DNA of 64,000 nt from Nocardioides sp. Kera G14 (lineage in GTDB: Bacteria; Actinomycetota; Actinomycetes; Propionibacteriales; Nocardioidaceae): positions 124,001 to 188,000 of the forward strand of contig NZ_CP085839.1 of NCBI RefSeq assembly GCF_020715565.1, in the 5' to 3' direction. Shown here in pieces: positions 19,524 to 29,809 of this stretch (positions are counted from its first letter, which is position 1; every line of letters starts with the position of its first letter). Position numbers and translations under genes: made by a program. The notes below the pieces were generated by a model. The model had not been told where the DNA came from, ran no database searches, and saw only the letters and a list, made by a program, of their open reading frames with translations.

Positions 19524-20401
19524 CGCGACTGACCTCGACGCGGGACGAGCTCGTCAACCAGCTCGCCCAGACGCGCCGTAGCGGACACAGGATCGCGCTC
19601 GTGCCGACGATGGGCGCGCTGCACGACGGCCACGCCAGCCTGATGCGCCTGGCTCGCGAGCAGGTCGGCCCGGACGGCCGCGTGGTGGTCAGCATCTTCG
19701 TCAACCCGATGCAGTTCGGGGCGAGTGAGGACCTCGATCGCTACCCCCGCACCCTCGAGGCCGACCTCGCTGTCTGCGCGCAGAGCGGCGTCGATGTCGC
19801 CTTCGCGCCGAGCGTCGAGGAGATGTACCCCCACGGCGTCCCCGCCGCCGACCAGGCGCCGCAGGGCGTGACCGTCGAGCCGGCCCCCGGCCTCGCCGAC
19901 ATCCTCGAGGGCGCCAGCCGTCCCGGGCACTTCCGCGGCGTGCTCACCGTCGTCGCCAAGCTCTTCGGCCTGGTGAAGCCCGACGTCGCGGTCTTCGGGC
20001 AGAAGGACTACCAGCAGCTCGCCCTCATCACGAGGATGGCCGACGACCTCTGCCTCGGCATCGACGTCATCGGTGCCGAGACGATGCGTGAGCCCGACGG
20101 CCTCGCGCTCTCCAGCCGCAACCGCTACCTCAGCCCCGCCCAGCACGACACGGCTCTCGCGTTGAGCCGGGCCCTCCGCGCGGCGCAGTCGCAGGCGGCG
20201 TACGGCGTCGAGGCGGCGCGCCACGCGGCGCAGGAGGTCCTCGAGGCGACCGAGGGGATCGAGCTCGACTACCTCGCCGTGCGGGCGAAGGACCTCAGCG
20301 AGCTCCGGGACCGGCCCGAGAAGGGCGCGGAGGGCCGGATCCTCGTCGCGGCGAAGGTCGGGACGACCCGCCTGATCGACAACCTCCCGCTCGAGTTCTG
20401 A
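19520..20401 (+). CDS. panC: Pantothenate synthetase
   Basis: PanC condenses pantoate and beta-alanine with ATP to make pantothenate. The 293 residues contain VPTMGALHDGHASL (nucleotide-binding HIGH-type motif, about 29-42), FVNPMQF, VFGQKDYQQL and the KMSKS-like LALSSRNRYLS. GTG 19520 overlaps the stop of the upstream reductase gene (GTGA). panD, which often follows panC, is not here; nadB comes next, so beta-alanine must come from another locus. Confidence 0.96.
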   Translation: MTRLTSTRDELVNQLAQTRRSGHRIALVPTMGALHDGHASLMRLAREQVGPDGRVVVSIFVNPMQFGASEDLDRYPRTLEADLAVCAQSGVDVAFAPSVEEMYPHGVPAADQAPQGVTVEPAPGLADILEGASRPGHFRGVLTVVAKLFGLVKPDVAVFGQKDYQQLALITRMADDLCLGIDVIGAETMREPDGLALSSRNRYLSPAQHDTALALSRALRAAQSQAAYGVEAARHAAQEVLEATEGIELDYLAVRAKDLSELRDRPEKGAEGRILVAAKVGTTRLIDNLPLEF

Positions 20402-20417
20402 GCACGACGTGCGGCGA

Positions 20418-20423
20418 TAGGGT
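20418..20423 (+). promoter_or_regulatory. -10 hexamer TAGGGT, leaderless nadB start
   Basis: TAGGGT ends 6 nt before GTG 20430, giving nadB-nadC-coaX a promoter distinct from panC. Confidence 0.6.
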
Positions 20424-20429
20424 TCCCCG

Positions 20430-22088
20430 GTGACCCAGATCCACCTGCCGGGCAGGCTGAACGCACCCGAGCCCGGCTGGACCGCCCAGGCCGACGTCGT
20501 GATCGTCGGCTCGGGCATCGCGGGACTGACGGCAGCACTCCGGCTGCGCAACCAGGTCGACACCATCGCGGTCGTCACCAAGGATGTGCTCGCGGCCGGT
20601 TCCACCAACTGGGCGCAGGGCGGCATCGCGGCCGCCCTGGGTGAGGGCGACACTCCCGACCAGCACGAGGTCGACACCCTCGTCGCCGGCGCCGGTGCCT
20701 GCGATCTCGACGCCGTGCGCATCCTCGTGGGTGAGGGCAAGGAGGCCGTCGAGGAGCTCATCAGCTGGGGTGCGGACTTCGACAAGGAGGACGACGGCAC
20801 CCTCTCGCTCGGCATGGAGGGCGGTCACCACCGCCACCGCATCGCCCACGCCAACGGCGACGCGACCGGCGCCGAGATCCAGCGGGCGCTGATCGAGGCG
20901 GTCCGGGCCGCCCCCGAGATCCATGTGTTCGAGCACGCGATGGTCGTCGACCTCGTCCCTGCGGCCGACGGCGGCATCGCCGGCCTGACGCTGCACGTCG
21001 TGGGGGAGGGGGACGCCGACGGCGTCGGCCTGGTGATGACCCGCGCGGTCATCCTCGCCAGTGGCGGCCTCGGACAGGTCTTCTCCCAGACGACCAACCC
21101 GGCCGTGAGCACCGCCGACGGGATGGCCCTCGCCTTCCGCGCCGGCGCGACGCTGCGCGACCTCGAGTTCGTCCAGTTCCACCCGACCGTGATGTACCTC
21201 GGCCCCGACTCCCGCGGCCAGCAGCCGCTCATCAGTGAGGCCGTCCGCGGCGAGGGCGCCTTCCTCGTCGACTGGGACGGTGTCCGTTTCATGGAGGGCG
21301 TCCACGAACTCGCCGACCTCGCTCCGCGCGACATCGTCGCCAAGGCGATCATGGCGCGCATGCTCGAGACCGGGCACCCCAACATGTGGCTCGACGCGCG
21401 CCATCTCGGCAAGGACGAATGGGAGAAGCGGTTCCCCAACATCCTCGCGTCCTGCCGAAGCCACGGGGTCGACCCGCTCGTCGACCTCATCCCCGTCGCA
21501 CCGGCCTGCCACTACGCCTCCGGCGGCGTCGCGACCGACCTCTGGGGCCGCTCCAGCCTGCCGGGCCTCTACGCCACGGGCGAGGTCGCCTGCTCCGGCG
21601 TCCACGGTGCCAACCGGCTCGCCTCCAACAGCCTCCTCGAGGGCCTCGTCTTCAGCCGCCGCATCGCCGAGGTGCTGCCCGGCGAGCTCCGCCCCTGGTC
21701 CGACCCCGCGGCCGACCGGCGGCCGGTGGGACTGGCGAGCGGCGACGTACGCCGGACGCTGCAGGAGACGATGACGGGCAAGGTCGGCGTGCTCCGCGGC
21801 GCTCAGGGGCTCAAGGAGGCGGCGGCGTCACTCGACGCCATCCCGACCGACGGCGGTGAGGAGGAGGTTGACGTGACCGCGTGGGAGAACACCAACCTGC
21901 TCACCATCTCGCGTCTCCTCACGGCGGCCGCCACCGGTCGCGAGGAGACCCGCGGCTCGCACTGGCGCGAGGACTTCCCCGAGCGGGACGATGCCCAGTG
22001 GGCCGGCCACTTCGACGCCGCCCTCGACACCGCCGCCGGCACGGCGACGGTCACCTTCACCCCCGCACCCGCAACGGACCCCCGATGA
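20430..22088 (+). CDS. nadB: L-aspartate oxidase
   Basis: NadB is an FAD enzyme that oxidises L-aspartate to iminoaspartate, the first step of de novo NAD synthesis. The 552 residues show the dinucleotide motif VVIVGSGIAGLTAAL (about 20-34), NWAQGGIAAAL, the FRAG...DLEFVQFHPT segment and the active-site RG/GVHGANRLASNSLLEGL segment of the succinate dehydrogenase/fumarate reductase flavoprotein family. Its TGA overlaps the nadC ATG. nadA is not in the window. Confidence 0.95.
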   Translation: MTQIHLPGRLNAPEPGWTAQADVVIVGSGIAGLTAALRLRNQVDTIAVVTKDVLAAGSTNWAQGGIAAALGEGDTPDQHEVDTLVAGAGACDLDAVRILVGEGKEAVEELISWGADFDKEDDGTLSLGMEGGHHRHRIAHANGDATGAEIQRALIEAVRAAPEIHVFEHAMVVDLVPAADGGIAGLTLHVVGEGDADGVGLVMTRAVILASGGLGQVFSQTTNPAVSTADGMALAFRAGATLRDLEFVQFHPTVMYLGPDSRGQQPLISEAVRGEGAFLVDWDGVRFMEGVHELADLAPRDIVAKAIMARMLETGHPNMWLDARHLGKDEWEKRFPNILASCRSHGVDPLVDLIPVAPACHYASGGVATDLWGRSSLPGLYATGEVACSGVHGANRLASNSLLEGLVFSRRIAEVLPGELRPWSDPAADRRPVGLASGDVRRTLQETMTGKVGVLRGAQGLKEAAASLDAIPTDGGEEEVDVTAWENTNLLTISRLLTAAATGREETRGSHWREDFPERDDAQWAGHFDAALDTAAGTATVTFTPAPATDPR

Positions 22089-22990
22089 GACTCCACACCA
22101 GCGCCGTCCCGACAGAGCTCCGCGACGAGCTCACCGCCGCCGGCATCGACTACGACGCGCTCGTCGACGACATCCTCCGCGCCCTGAGCGAGGACCTGCC
22201 GAACGACGGCGACGTCGACGTCACCTCGGCCGCGACCATCGCGGTGGAGGCGCGTGCGCGCGGCGACTTCGCCGTCCGCGAGGCCGGCGTGGTCTCCGGC
22301 CTCGGCGTCGCCGAGCTCGCCTTCCGGATCGTGCTCGGCGCGGAGGTCCAGATCAGCGGCCGGGTGCCCGACGGCACCCGCGTGCAGCCGGGCGACGTCC
22401 TCATGGTGGTCGAGGGCCCGACCCGGGGACTGCTCACCGCGGAGCGGACCGCCCTCAACTTCGCCTCCCACCTCTCCGGCGTCTCCACCGCCACCGCGCG
22501 ATGGGTCGACGCCCTCGAGGGCACCTCGGCGCGCGTGCTGGACACCCGCAAGACCCTGCCCGGATTCCGCAACCTGCAGAAGTACGCCGTCCGGGTCGCC
22601 GGCGGCGTCAACCACCGCTTCTCGCTCGCCGACATGGCGCTGATCAAGGACAACCACGTCATCGCCGCGGGTGGCGTCGTCCCTGCCTACGAGGCGGTAC
22701 GTCGCGACTACCCCGAGCTGCCGGTCGAGGTCGAGGTGACCACGCTCGACGAGCTCCGCGAGCTCCTCGACGCCGGCTGCGACCGGGTGCTCCTCGACAA
22801 CATGGACGACGCGACCCTTCGGGAGGCGGTGGCGCTCACTGCGGGCAGGGCGACGCTCGAGGCCAGCGGTGGCATGACACTCGACCGCGCCCGCCAGGTG
22901 GGGGAGACCGGCGTCGACTTCGTCTCGGTCGGTGCACTGACCCACTCGGTGAAGGTCTTCGACATCGGCTTCGACCTGGAAGACCTGTAG
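22085..22990 (+). CDS. nadC: Nicotinate-nucleotide pyrophosphorylase (quinolinate PRTase)
   Basis: NadC converts quinolinate and PRPP to nicotinate mononucleotide with loss of CO2. The 301-residue protein holds the family motifs ERTALNFASHLSGV, DTRKTLPGFR (about 156-165), GGVNHR with KDNH, and EVEVTTLDE. The ATG overlaps the nadB stop, and coaX starts 8 nt after its own stop, so the three genes form one transcript. Confidence 0.96.
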   Translation: MRLHTSAVPTELRDELTAAGIDYDALVDDILRALSEDLPNDGDVDVTSAATIAVEARARGDFAVREAGVVSGLGVAELAFRIVLGAEVQISGRVPDGTRVQPGDVLMVVEGPTRGLLTAERTALNFASHLSGVSTATARWVDALEGTSARVLDTRKTLPGFRNLQKYAVRVAGGVNHRFSLADMALIKDNHVIAAGGVVPAYEAVRRDYPELPVEVEVTTLDELRELLDAGCDRVLLDNMDDATLREAVALTAGRATLEASGGMTLDRARQVGETGVDFVSVGALTHSVKVFDIGFDLEDL

Positions 22991-22998
22991 GACGACCC

Positions 22999-23781
22999 AT
23001 GACCCTGCTGGCCGTCGACATCGGCAACGCGCACACCCAGCTCGGGTTGCTGCGCGACGGTGACGTCCTGGCCGACTGGAGGGTGTCCACCGACGAGCGC
23101 CGCACCGCCGACGAGTGGGCGATCATGCTGCGCGGCCTTCTGCTCGAACGCCTCGCCGAGGTCACGGGAATTGCCGTCTGCTCCACCGTTCCCGCCGTCC
23201 TCTCCGAATGGCGGGAAATGCTCACCGGACATTTTCCCGAACGTCCGCACGTGATTGTCGAGCCGGGTGTGCGCACCGGCGTCGCCATCCAGATGGACAA
23301 TCCCCGTGAGGTCGGCACCGACCGCATCTGCAATGCCCTCGCCGCGTCCACCCGATATGGCGGACCGTGCCTCGTCGTCGACTTCGGTGGCACCGCGACG
23401 ACTTTCGACGTCGTCAATGCAGGCGGGGCGTACGTCGGCGGCGCGATCGCTCCCGGAATCGAGCTCGCCCTCTCCGGGCTCGGCCGCCGTAACGCCCAAC
23501 TGCGCGAGGTCGAACTGGGCCGGCCACGCACCGCCATCGCCAAGAACACCGTGGAGGCGCTGCAATCGGGCATCGTCTTCGGCGTCGCGGCGCAGGTGGA
23601 GGGCCTGGTCCTCCGGATGATCGCCGAGCTCGGTGTTCCCCGCACGGACGTCGAGGTCATCGCGACCGGACATCTCGCGTCATTCGTGGTCGACGTGATG
23701 AGCGATTCCGGAATATTCACCGAGTCTGCCCCGTGGCTGACACTCCAAGGTCTCGAATTGATCTATCTTCGCAATTCTTGA
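22999..23781 (+). CDS. coaX: Type III pantothenate kinase
   Basis: CoaX phosphorylates pantothenate, the committed step of CoA synthesis, thereby acting downstream of PanC. The 260-residue ASKHA-fold protein has the N-terminal phosphate motif DIGNAHTQLG (6-15), GTDRICNALA, and DFGGTATTFDVV. From about 23160 to the end the gene uses visibly more A/T at third positions than its neighbours (for example runs near 23165-23240 and 23700-23780), leading into the AT-richer lsr2 control region. Confidence 0.95.
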   Translation: MTLLAVDIGNAHTQLGLLRDGDVLADWRVSTDERRTADEWAIMLRGLLLERLAEVTGIAVCSTVPAVLSEWREMLTGHFPERPHVIVEPGVRTGVAIQMDNPREVGTDRICNALAASTRYGGPCLVVDFGGTATTFDVVNAGGAYVGGAIAPGIELALSGLGRRNAQLREVELGRPRTAIAKNTVEALQSGIVFGVAAQVEGLVLRMIAELGVPRTDVEVIATGHLASFVVDVMSDSGIFTESAPWLTLQGLELIYLRNS

Positions 23782-23806
23782 GCCTTTATGACATTCTGGC
23801 GATATT
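23778..23806 (+). promoter_or_regulatory. lsr2 promoter
   Basis: TTGAGC (23778-23783, overlapping the coaX stop) and GATATT (23801-23806) are separated by exactly 17 nt. A start near 23813 gives a leader of about 20 nt. The surrounding 90 bases are among the most AT-rich in the window, a likely target for Lsr2 itself. Confidence 0.65.
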
Positions 23807-23832
23807 CCACTCCGAACAGCAAAGGAATATCG

Positions 23833-24159
23833 ATGGCTCAGAAGGTGCAGATCATTCTCGAGGACGATCTCGATGGCGGCGCCGCCGACGAGACGGTGAC
23901 GTTCGGCCTCGACGGGACGACGTACGAGATCGACCTGACCTCGGCCAACGCCGAGAAGCTGCGCGACGCCCTGGCTCCCTACGTCGGCCACGGCCGCAAG
24001 GTCGGCCGTGCCGGTGGCCGGCCCGCCCGCAAGGCCAGCTCCAACGGCGGCACGAGCCCGGCCGAGATCCGCGCGTGGGCCAAGTCGAACGGGTACGACG
24101 TCCCCGAGCGTGGCCGCATCCCGGCCAACGTCAAGGAAGCCTTCGACGCGGCGAACTAG
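23833..24159 (+). CDS. lsr2: Lsr2 nucleoid-associated DNA-bridging protein
   Basis: Lsr2 is the actinobacterial H-NS analogue: it binds AT-rich DNA in the minor groove and silences foreign or stress genes. The 108 residues show the N-terminal dimerisation domain (EDDLDGGAADETVTFGLDGTTYEIDL), a basic linker with the GGRPAR AT-hook-like element, and the C-terminal DNA-binding domain (AEIRAWAKSNGYDVPERGRIPANV). AAGGA at 23822-23826 fixes ATG 23833. Only coaX and clpC flank it, as in mycobacteria. Confidence 0.97.
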   Translation: MAQKVQIILEDDLDGGAADETVTFGLDGTTYEIDLTSANAEKLRDALAPYVGHGRKVGRAGGRPARKASSNGGTSPAEIRAWAKSNGYDVPERGRIPANVKEAFDAAN

Positions 24160-24167
24160 GGCCTGTG

Positions 24168-24182
24168 TTCGCTCTGGGCGAA
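24168..24182. promoter_or_regulatory. ClgR-type box upstream of clpC
   Basis: TTCGC-N5-GCGAA is a perfect 5+5 inverted repeat (TTCGCTCTGGGCGAA). It resembles the ClgR operator known from Corynebacterium and Streptomyces clp genes. It lies just upstream of the clpC promoter region, where an activator would bind. Confidence 0.65.
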
Positions 24183-24193
24183 TGAGATTTCGC

Positions 24194-24219
24194 GGAAACG
24201 CGGAACGCGTAGGCTGGTT
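24194..24219 (+). promoter_or_regulatory. SigR/SigH-type promoter for clpC, with overlapping TAGGCT -10
   Basis: GGAAA (24194-24198) and GTT (24217-24219) are separated by 18 nt, close to the GGAAT-N18-GTT consensus of the oxidative and heat-stress sigma factors SigR/SigH. A housekeeping-type -10, TAGGCT, overlaps at 24210-24215. Two sigma factors may share this site. Confidence 0.5.
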
Positions 24220-24245
24220 GCGGGGTTAGACCCCGTGACCAGCCT
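24211..24245 (+). repeat. 16-bp hairpin in the clpC leader
   Basis: AGGCTGGTTGCGGGGT (24211-24226) pairs with 24230-24245 through 14 Watson-Crick pairs and two central G-U pairs around a 3-nt TAG loop. It starts at the expected transcription start, so it may protect or regulate the clpC mRNA, or act as a DNA operator. Confidence 0.65.
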
Positions 24246-24279
24246 TCGTCTTTGGAGGCGTGGTGCGAAGGAGGAGCGA

Positions 24280-26862
<2,583 letters not shown>

Positions 26863-26865
26863 GGC

Positions 26866-27726
26866 TCAGAGACTGAAGGTGTCAGGTCCGACCTGACGCA
26901 CCAGTCCGTCGGTGAGAAGGCCGGCCAACGCACGCTCGCGTTGGTCGGCCTTCTCCCATGTGGCCTCCAGGCTGCTGCGGTGGACGGGGCCGTCCGCATC
27001 GCGCAGGACGGCGAGGAGTCGTCCACGGCACTGGCGATCCGTGCCCGCCCACGTCTGCACCCGGCGCACCGGCCCGTCGTACGCCGGGTAGCCGGCCAGC
27101 CGCCAGGCGCAGAGCCCTGCGACGGGACATACGTCGCACGTCGGGTTCGCGGCGGTGCAGACCAGGGCACCGAGCTCCATGACGGCGACTCCCCAGACCG
27201 GCGCCGTGTCGTCGTGGGGGAGCAGGTCCTCCGCCAACGAGCGCTCGGCGCGGGTGATCGAGGCCGGCGGGAACTCCACGCCTGACTCGACCCGCGCGAA
27301 GACCCGCCTGACGTTGGTGTCGAGCACGACGTGCCGTTGCTGATGGGCGAAGGAGGCGATCGCACTGGCGGTGTAGTCGCCCACGCCGGGCAACTCGAGG
27401 AGCTCAGCGTAGGTGGCGGGGACCTCACCGCCGTGGACCTCGACGATGGCCACGGCTGCGGCGTGCAGGCGCTGCGCCCGCCGCGGGTAGCCGAGTCGGC
27501 CCCAGGCGCGCACCGCCTCGCCGGGCTCGTCGGCGGCAAGGTCCGCGGGAGTCGGCCAGCGCTCCATCCATGCCTCCCACATCGGGAGGACGCGCGTGAC
27601 GGGCGTCTGCTGGAGCATGAACTCGCTTACCATGACGCCCCACGGGCTGGTCTCGGGACGGCGCCAGGGCAGGTCACGCTGGTGGTCGGCGTACCAGCTG
27701 AGGACGGCGTCGTGGAGAGGGCTCAT
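26866..27726 (-). CDS. mutY: A/G-specific adenine DNA glycosylase
   Basis: MutY removes adenine mispaired with 8-oxoguanine. The 286 residues contain the catalytic-Glu helix FMLQQTPV, the helix-hairpin-helix LPGVGDYTASAIASFA, the catalytic Asp in VVLDTNVRRVFA, and the [4Fe-4S] motif C-x6-C-x2-C-x5-C (CTAANPTCDVCPVAGLC). It lacks the C-terminal NUDIX-like 8-oxoG reader of E. coli MutY (350 residues), a short form I recall as common in actinobacteria. I start at ATG 27726; upstream in-frame residues are not MutY-like. It converges on clpC with a 3-nt gap. Confidence 0.93.
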   Translation of the reverse strand: MSPLHDAVLSWYADHQRDLPWRRPETSPWGVMVSEFMLQQTPVTRVLPMWEAWMERWPTPADLAADEPGEAVRAWGRLGYPRRAQRLHAAAVAIVEVHGGEVPATYAELLELPGVGDYTASAIASFAHQQRHVVLDTNVRRVFARVESGVEFPPASITRAERSLAEDLLPHDDTAPVWGVAVMELGALVCTAANPTCDVCPVAGLCAWRLAGYPAYDGPVRRVQTWAGTDRQCRGRLLAVLRDADGPVHRSSLEATWEKADQRERALAGLLTDGLVRQVGPDTFSL

Positions 27727-27795
27727 GGCGGGACGATTCTGCCCCGGATCGGCCGGCACGCGGTGTGGCACCCCCACTCACGCCTGTCCCACCAA

Positions 27796-27801
27796 TAACG
27801 T
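27796..27801 (+). promoter_or_regulatory. -10 hexamer TAACGT, leaderless start
   Basis: TAACGT ends 7 nt before ATG 27809. It is flanked by CCCAC (27788-27792) and GTGGG (27800-27804), which could form a small hairpin or operator. Confidence 0.55.
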
Positions 27802-27808
27802 GGGTCCC

Positions 27809-28684
27809 ATGGCTTCGCTGACCCGTGGATCGCTTCCGGCGTCGGTGTACTGGCGCCGGCGTGCGGCGGTGCTCGGCGTCCTGCTGCTTCTCTTCATCGG
27901 CTTCACGCGGATGTTCGGCGGGTCGGACGACTCCGATGCGGCCGCTCGGAACGCCTCGGCGACGACGCGCACCCCGACGTCGGTCGTTCCCGAGAACGTC
28001 GGCGCCCCGACGGGGACGCCGGCCGCCTCGCCCTCCGCCAGTCCGGCCGCGGCCGCACCGGTGACCAGCCCCGCCGCGCTGCCGACTCCCTCGGCGGTGC
28101 TCCCGACGCCGACCGGCCGTTGCTCCGATGACGACGTCAGCGTCTCGGCCACGGTCGGCAAGGCCGAGGCCACCAAGCGCGTGTACTTCGCGCTCTCGGT
28201 GAAGACCAACGTTCAGGCGGCCTGCCTGTGGCAGATCGGCCCGAAGGCGGTCCAGGTCCAGGTCACGTCCGGCTCCGACCGGATCTGGACGACCCTCGAC
28301 TGCCCGAAGGCTGTCCCGACCCAGGAGCTCACGCTGCGCCGCGACACGCCTGTCGTGGTGGCCGTGAAGTGGAACAGCCGCCGGTCCGACGACACCTGCT
28401 CGGACCACACGCAATGGGCGCTGCCGGGTTACTACCACGTGCAGGTCGCCGCGCTCGGTGGTGAGCCGACCGACATCCAGTTCCATCTCACCAAGCCGGT
28501 CCCGGTGGCGCCGACGCCGAAGGCCACCGCCACGGCGTCTGCCACGCCGGTCAAGCCTGCGGCGCCGAGCGCGAGTGCGACCGCCACCCTCGGCCCGGGC
28601 GGCCAACCGACGACCACCAAGAAGAACCCCAAGCGCAAGAGCACCCGTTCGGAGCCGACGGGCTCGCCAGTCGTGTCCGACTGA
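27809..28684 (+). CDS. Membrane-anchored secreted Cys-containing protein, unknown
   Basis: I do not recognise the family. The 291 residues have a basic N-terminus, one membrane anchor (about 17-36), a Thr/Pro/Ser/Ala-rich linker (45-105), a compact domain of about 135 residues with four cysteines and beta-strand character (106-240), and a second low-complexity Pro/Thr/Lys tail. The domain resembles small immunoglobulin-like exported domains and could be disulfide-bonded outside the cell. It lies 28 nt upstream of disA, on the same strand; whether the two are functionally linked is unknown. Confidence 0.75.
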   Translation: MASLTRGSLPASVYWRRRAAVLGVLLLLFIGFTRMFGGSDDSDAAARNASATTRTPTSVVPENVGAPTGTPAASPSASPAAAAPVTSPAALPTPSAVLPTPTGRCSDDDVSVSATVGKAEATKRVYFALSVKTNVQAACLWQIGPKAVQVQVTSGSDRIWTTLDCPKAVPTQELTLRRDTPVVVAVKWNSRRSDDTCSDHTQWALPGYYHVQVAALGGEPTDIQFHLTKPVPVAPTPKATATASATPVKPAAPSASATATLGPGGQPTTTKKNPKRKSTRSEPTGSPVVSD

Positions 28685-28700
28685 GCCGGCTGCCGCCGGA

Positions 28701-28706
28701 TAGAGT
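28701..28706 (+). promoter_or_regulatory. -10 hexamer TAGAGT, leaderless disA start
   Basis: TAGAGT ends 6 nt before GTG 28713 of disA. Confidence 0.6.
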
Positions 28707-28712
28707 GCGCGC

Positions 28713-29789
28713 GTGGCCACTGACCGTCCGGAACCGTCGCTGCGCGAGACGCTGTCGCTGATCGCGCCGGGTATGCCGCTGCGCGACGGTCTCGAACGGA
28801 TCCTGCGTGGCCGCACCGGTGCGCTGATCGTGCTGGGCCACGACCGCCTCGTCGAATCGATCTCGACCGGTGGCTTCCAGATGGACGTGCCGTTCACGTC
28901 CACCGGTCTGCGCGAGCTCGCCAAGATGGACGGCGCGATCATCATCGACTCGTCCCTGACGAAGATCGTCAAGGCCGCCGTGCACCTGATGCCGGACCAC
29001 ACCATCCCGACGACCGAGACCGGCACCCGCCACCGCACGGCCGACCGCGTCGCGAAGCAGACCGGGTTCCCCGTGATCTCGGTGTCCCAGTCGATGCAGA
29101 TCATCGCGGCGTACGTCGGCGACACCCGCCACGTGCTGGAGGACTCGGCCTCGATCCTGTCCCGGGCCAACCAGGCGCTGGCGACGCTCGAGCGCTACAA
29201 GATGCGTCTCGACGAGGTGTCATCGACCCTCTCCGCGCTGGAGATCGAGGACCTCGTGACCGTCCGCGACGTCGCAGTCGTGGCGCAGCGTCTGGAGATG
29301 GTCACCCGCATCGCCCGCGAGGTCGAGGGCTACATCGTGGAGCTCGGCACCGACGGCCGCCTGCTCGCCCTGCAGCTCGAGGAGCTCGTCACGGGCGTCG
29401 ACGCCGAACGGGAGCTGGTCATCCGTGACTACCTGCCGCGCTCGCGCAAGGTGCGCTCGACCGACGACCTGCTCGAGGAGCTCGCCGGCCTGTCGCCGAC
29501 CGAGCTCGTCGACCCCGCCTCCGCTGCGCGCGTGCTCGGCCTCGGCGGACCGGAGCACCTCGACGGTGCCGTCACTCCACGTGGCTTCCGGCTGCTGGCG
29601 AAGGTCCCGCGCCTGCCGGCGACCGTCATCGACCGACTGGTCGACCACTTCAGCACCCTGCAGAAGCTGCTCTCCGCCGGCATCGACGACCTCCAGGCGG
29701 TCGAGGGCGTCGGCGAGCTCCGCGCCCGTTCGGTCCGCGAGGGCCTCTCCCGTCTGGCCGAGTCGACCATCCTCGAGCGCTACGTCTGA
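28713..29789 (+). CDS. disA: DNA-integrity scanning diadenylate cyclase
   Basis: DisA makes the second messenger c-di-AMP from two ATP and pauses on branched DNA. The 358 residues hold the cyclase domain with DGA (73-75) and RHRTA (106-110), the two catalytic signatures, then a helical spine and a C-terminal helix-hairpin-helix DNA-binding domain (GIDDLQAVEGVGELRARSV). Neighbouring convergent radA is the usual partner; RadA is reported to restrain DisA in other bacteria. Confidence 0.97.
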   Translation: MATDRPEPSLRETLSLIAPGMPLRDGLERILRGRTGALIVLGHDRLVESISTGGFQMDVPFTSTGLRELAKMDGAIIIDSSLTKIVKAAVHLMPDHTIPTTETGTRHRTADRVAKQTGFPVISVSQSMQIIAAYVGDTRHVLEDSASILSRANQALATLERYKMRLDEVSSTLSALEIEDLVTVRDVAVVAQRLEMVTRIAREVEGYIVELGTDGRLLALQLEELVTGVDAERELVIRDYLPRSRKVRSTDDLLEELAGLSPTELVDPASAARVLGLGGPEHLDGAVTPRGFRLLAKVPRLPATVIDRLVDHFSTLQKLLSAGIDDLQAVEGVGELRARSVREGLSRLAESTILERYV

Positions 29790-29809
29790 CGCCGAAAGGG
29801 CGCTCGGCG
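29790..29809. terminator. Weak hairpin between convergent disA and radA
   Basis: CGCCGA (29790-29795) pairs with TCGGCG (29804-29809) around an 8-nt loop in the whole 20-nt gap between the two stops. The stem is short and no T-run follows. Confidence 0.35.
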
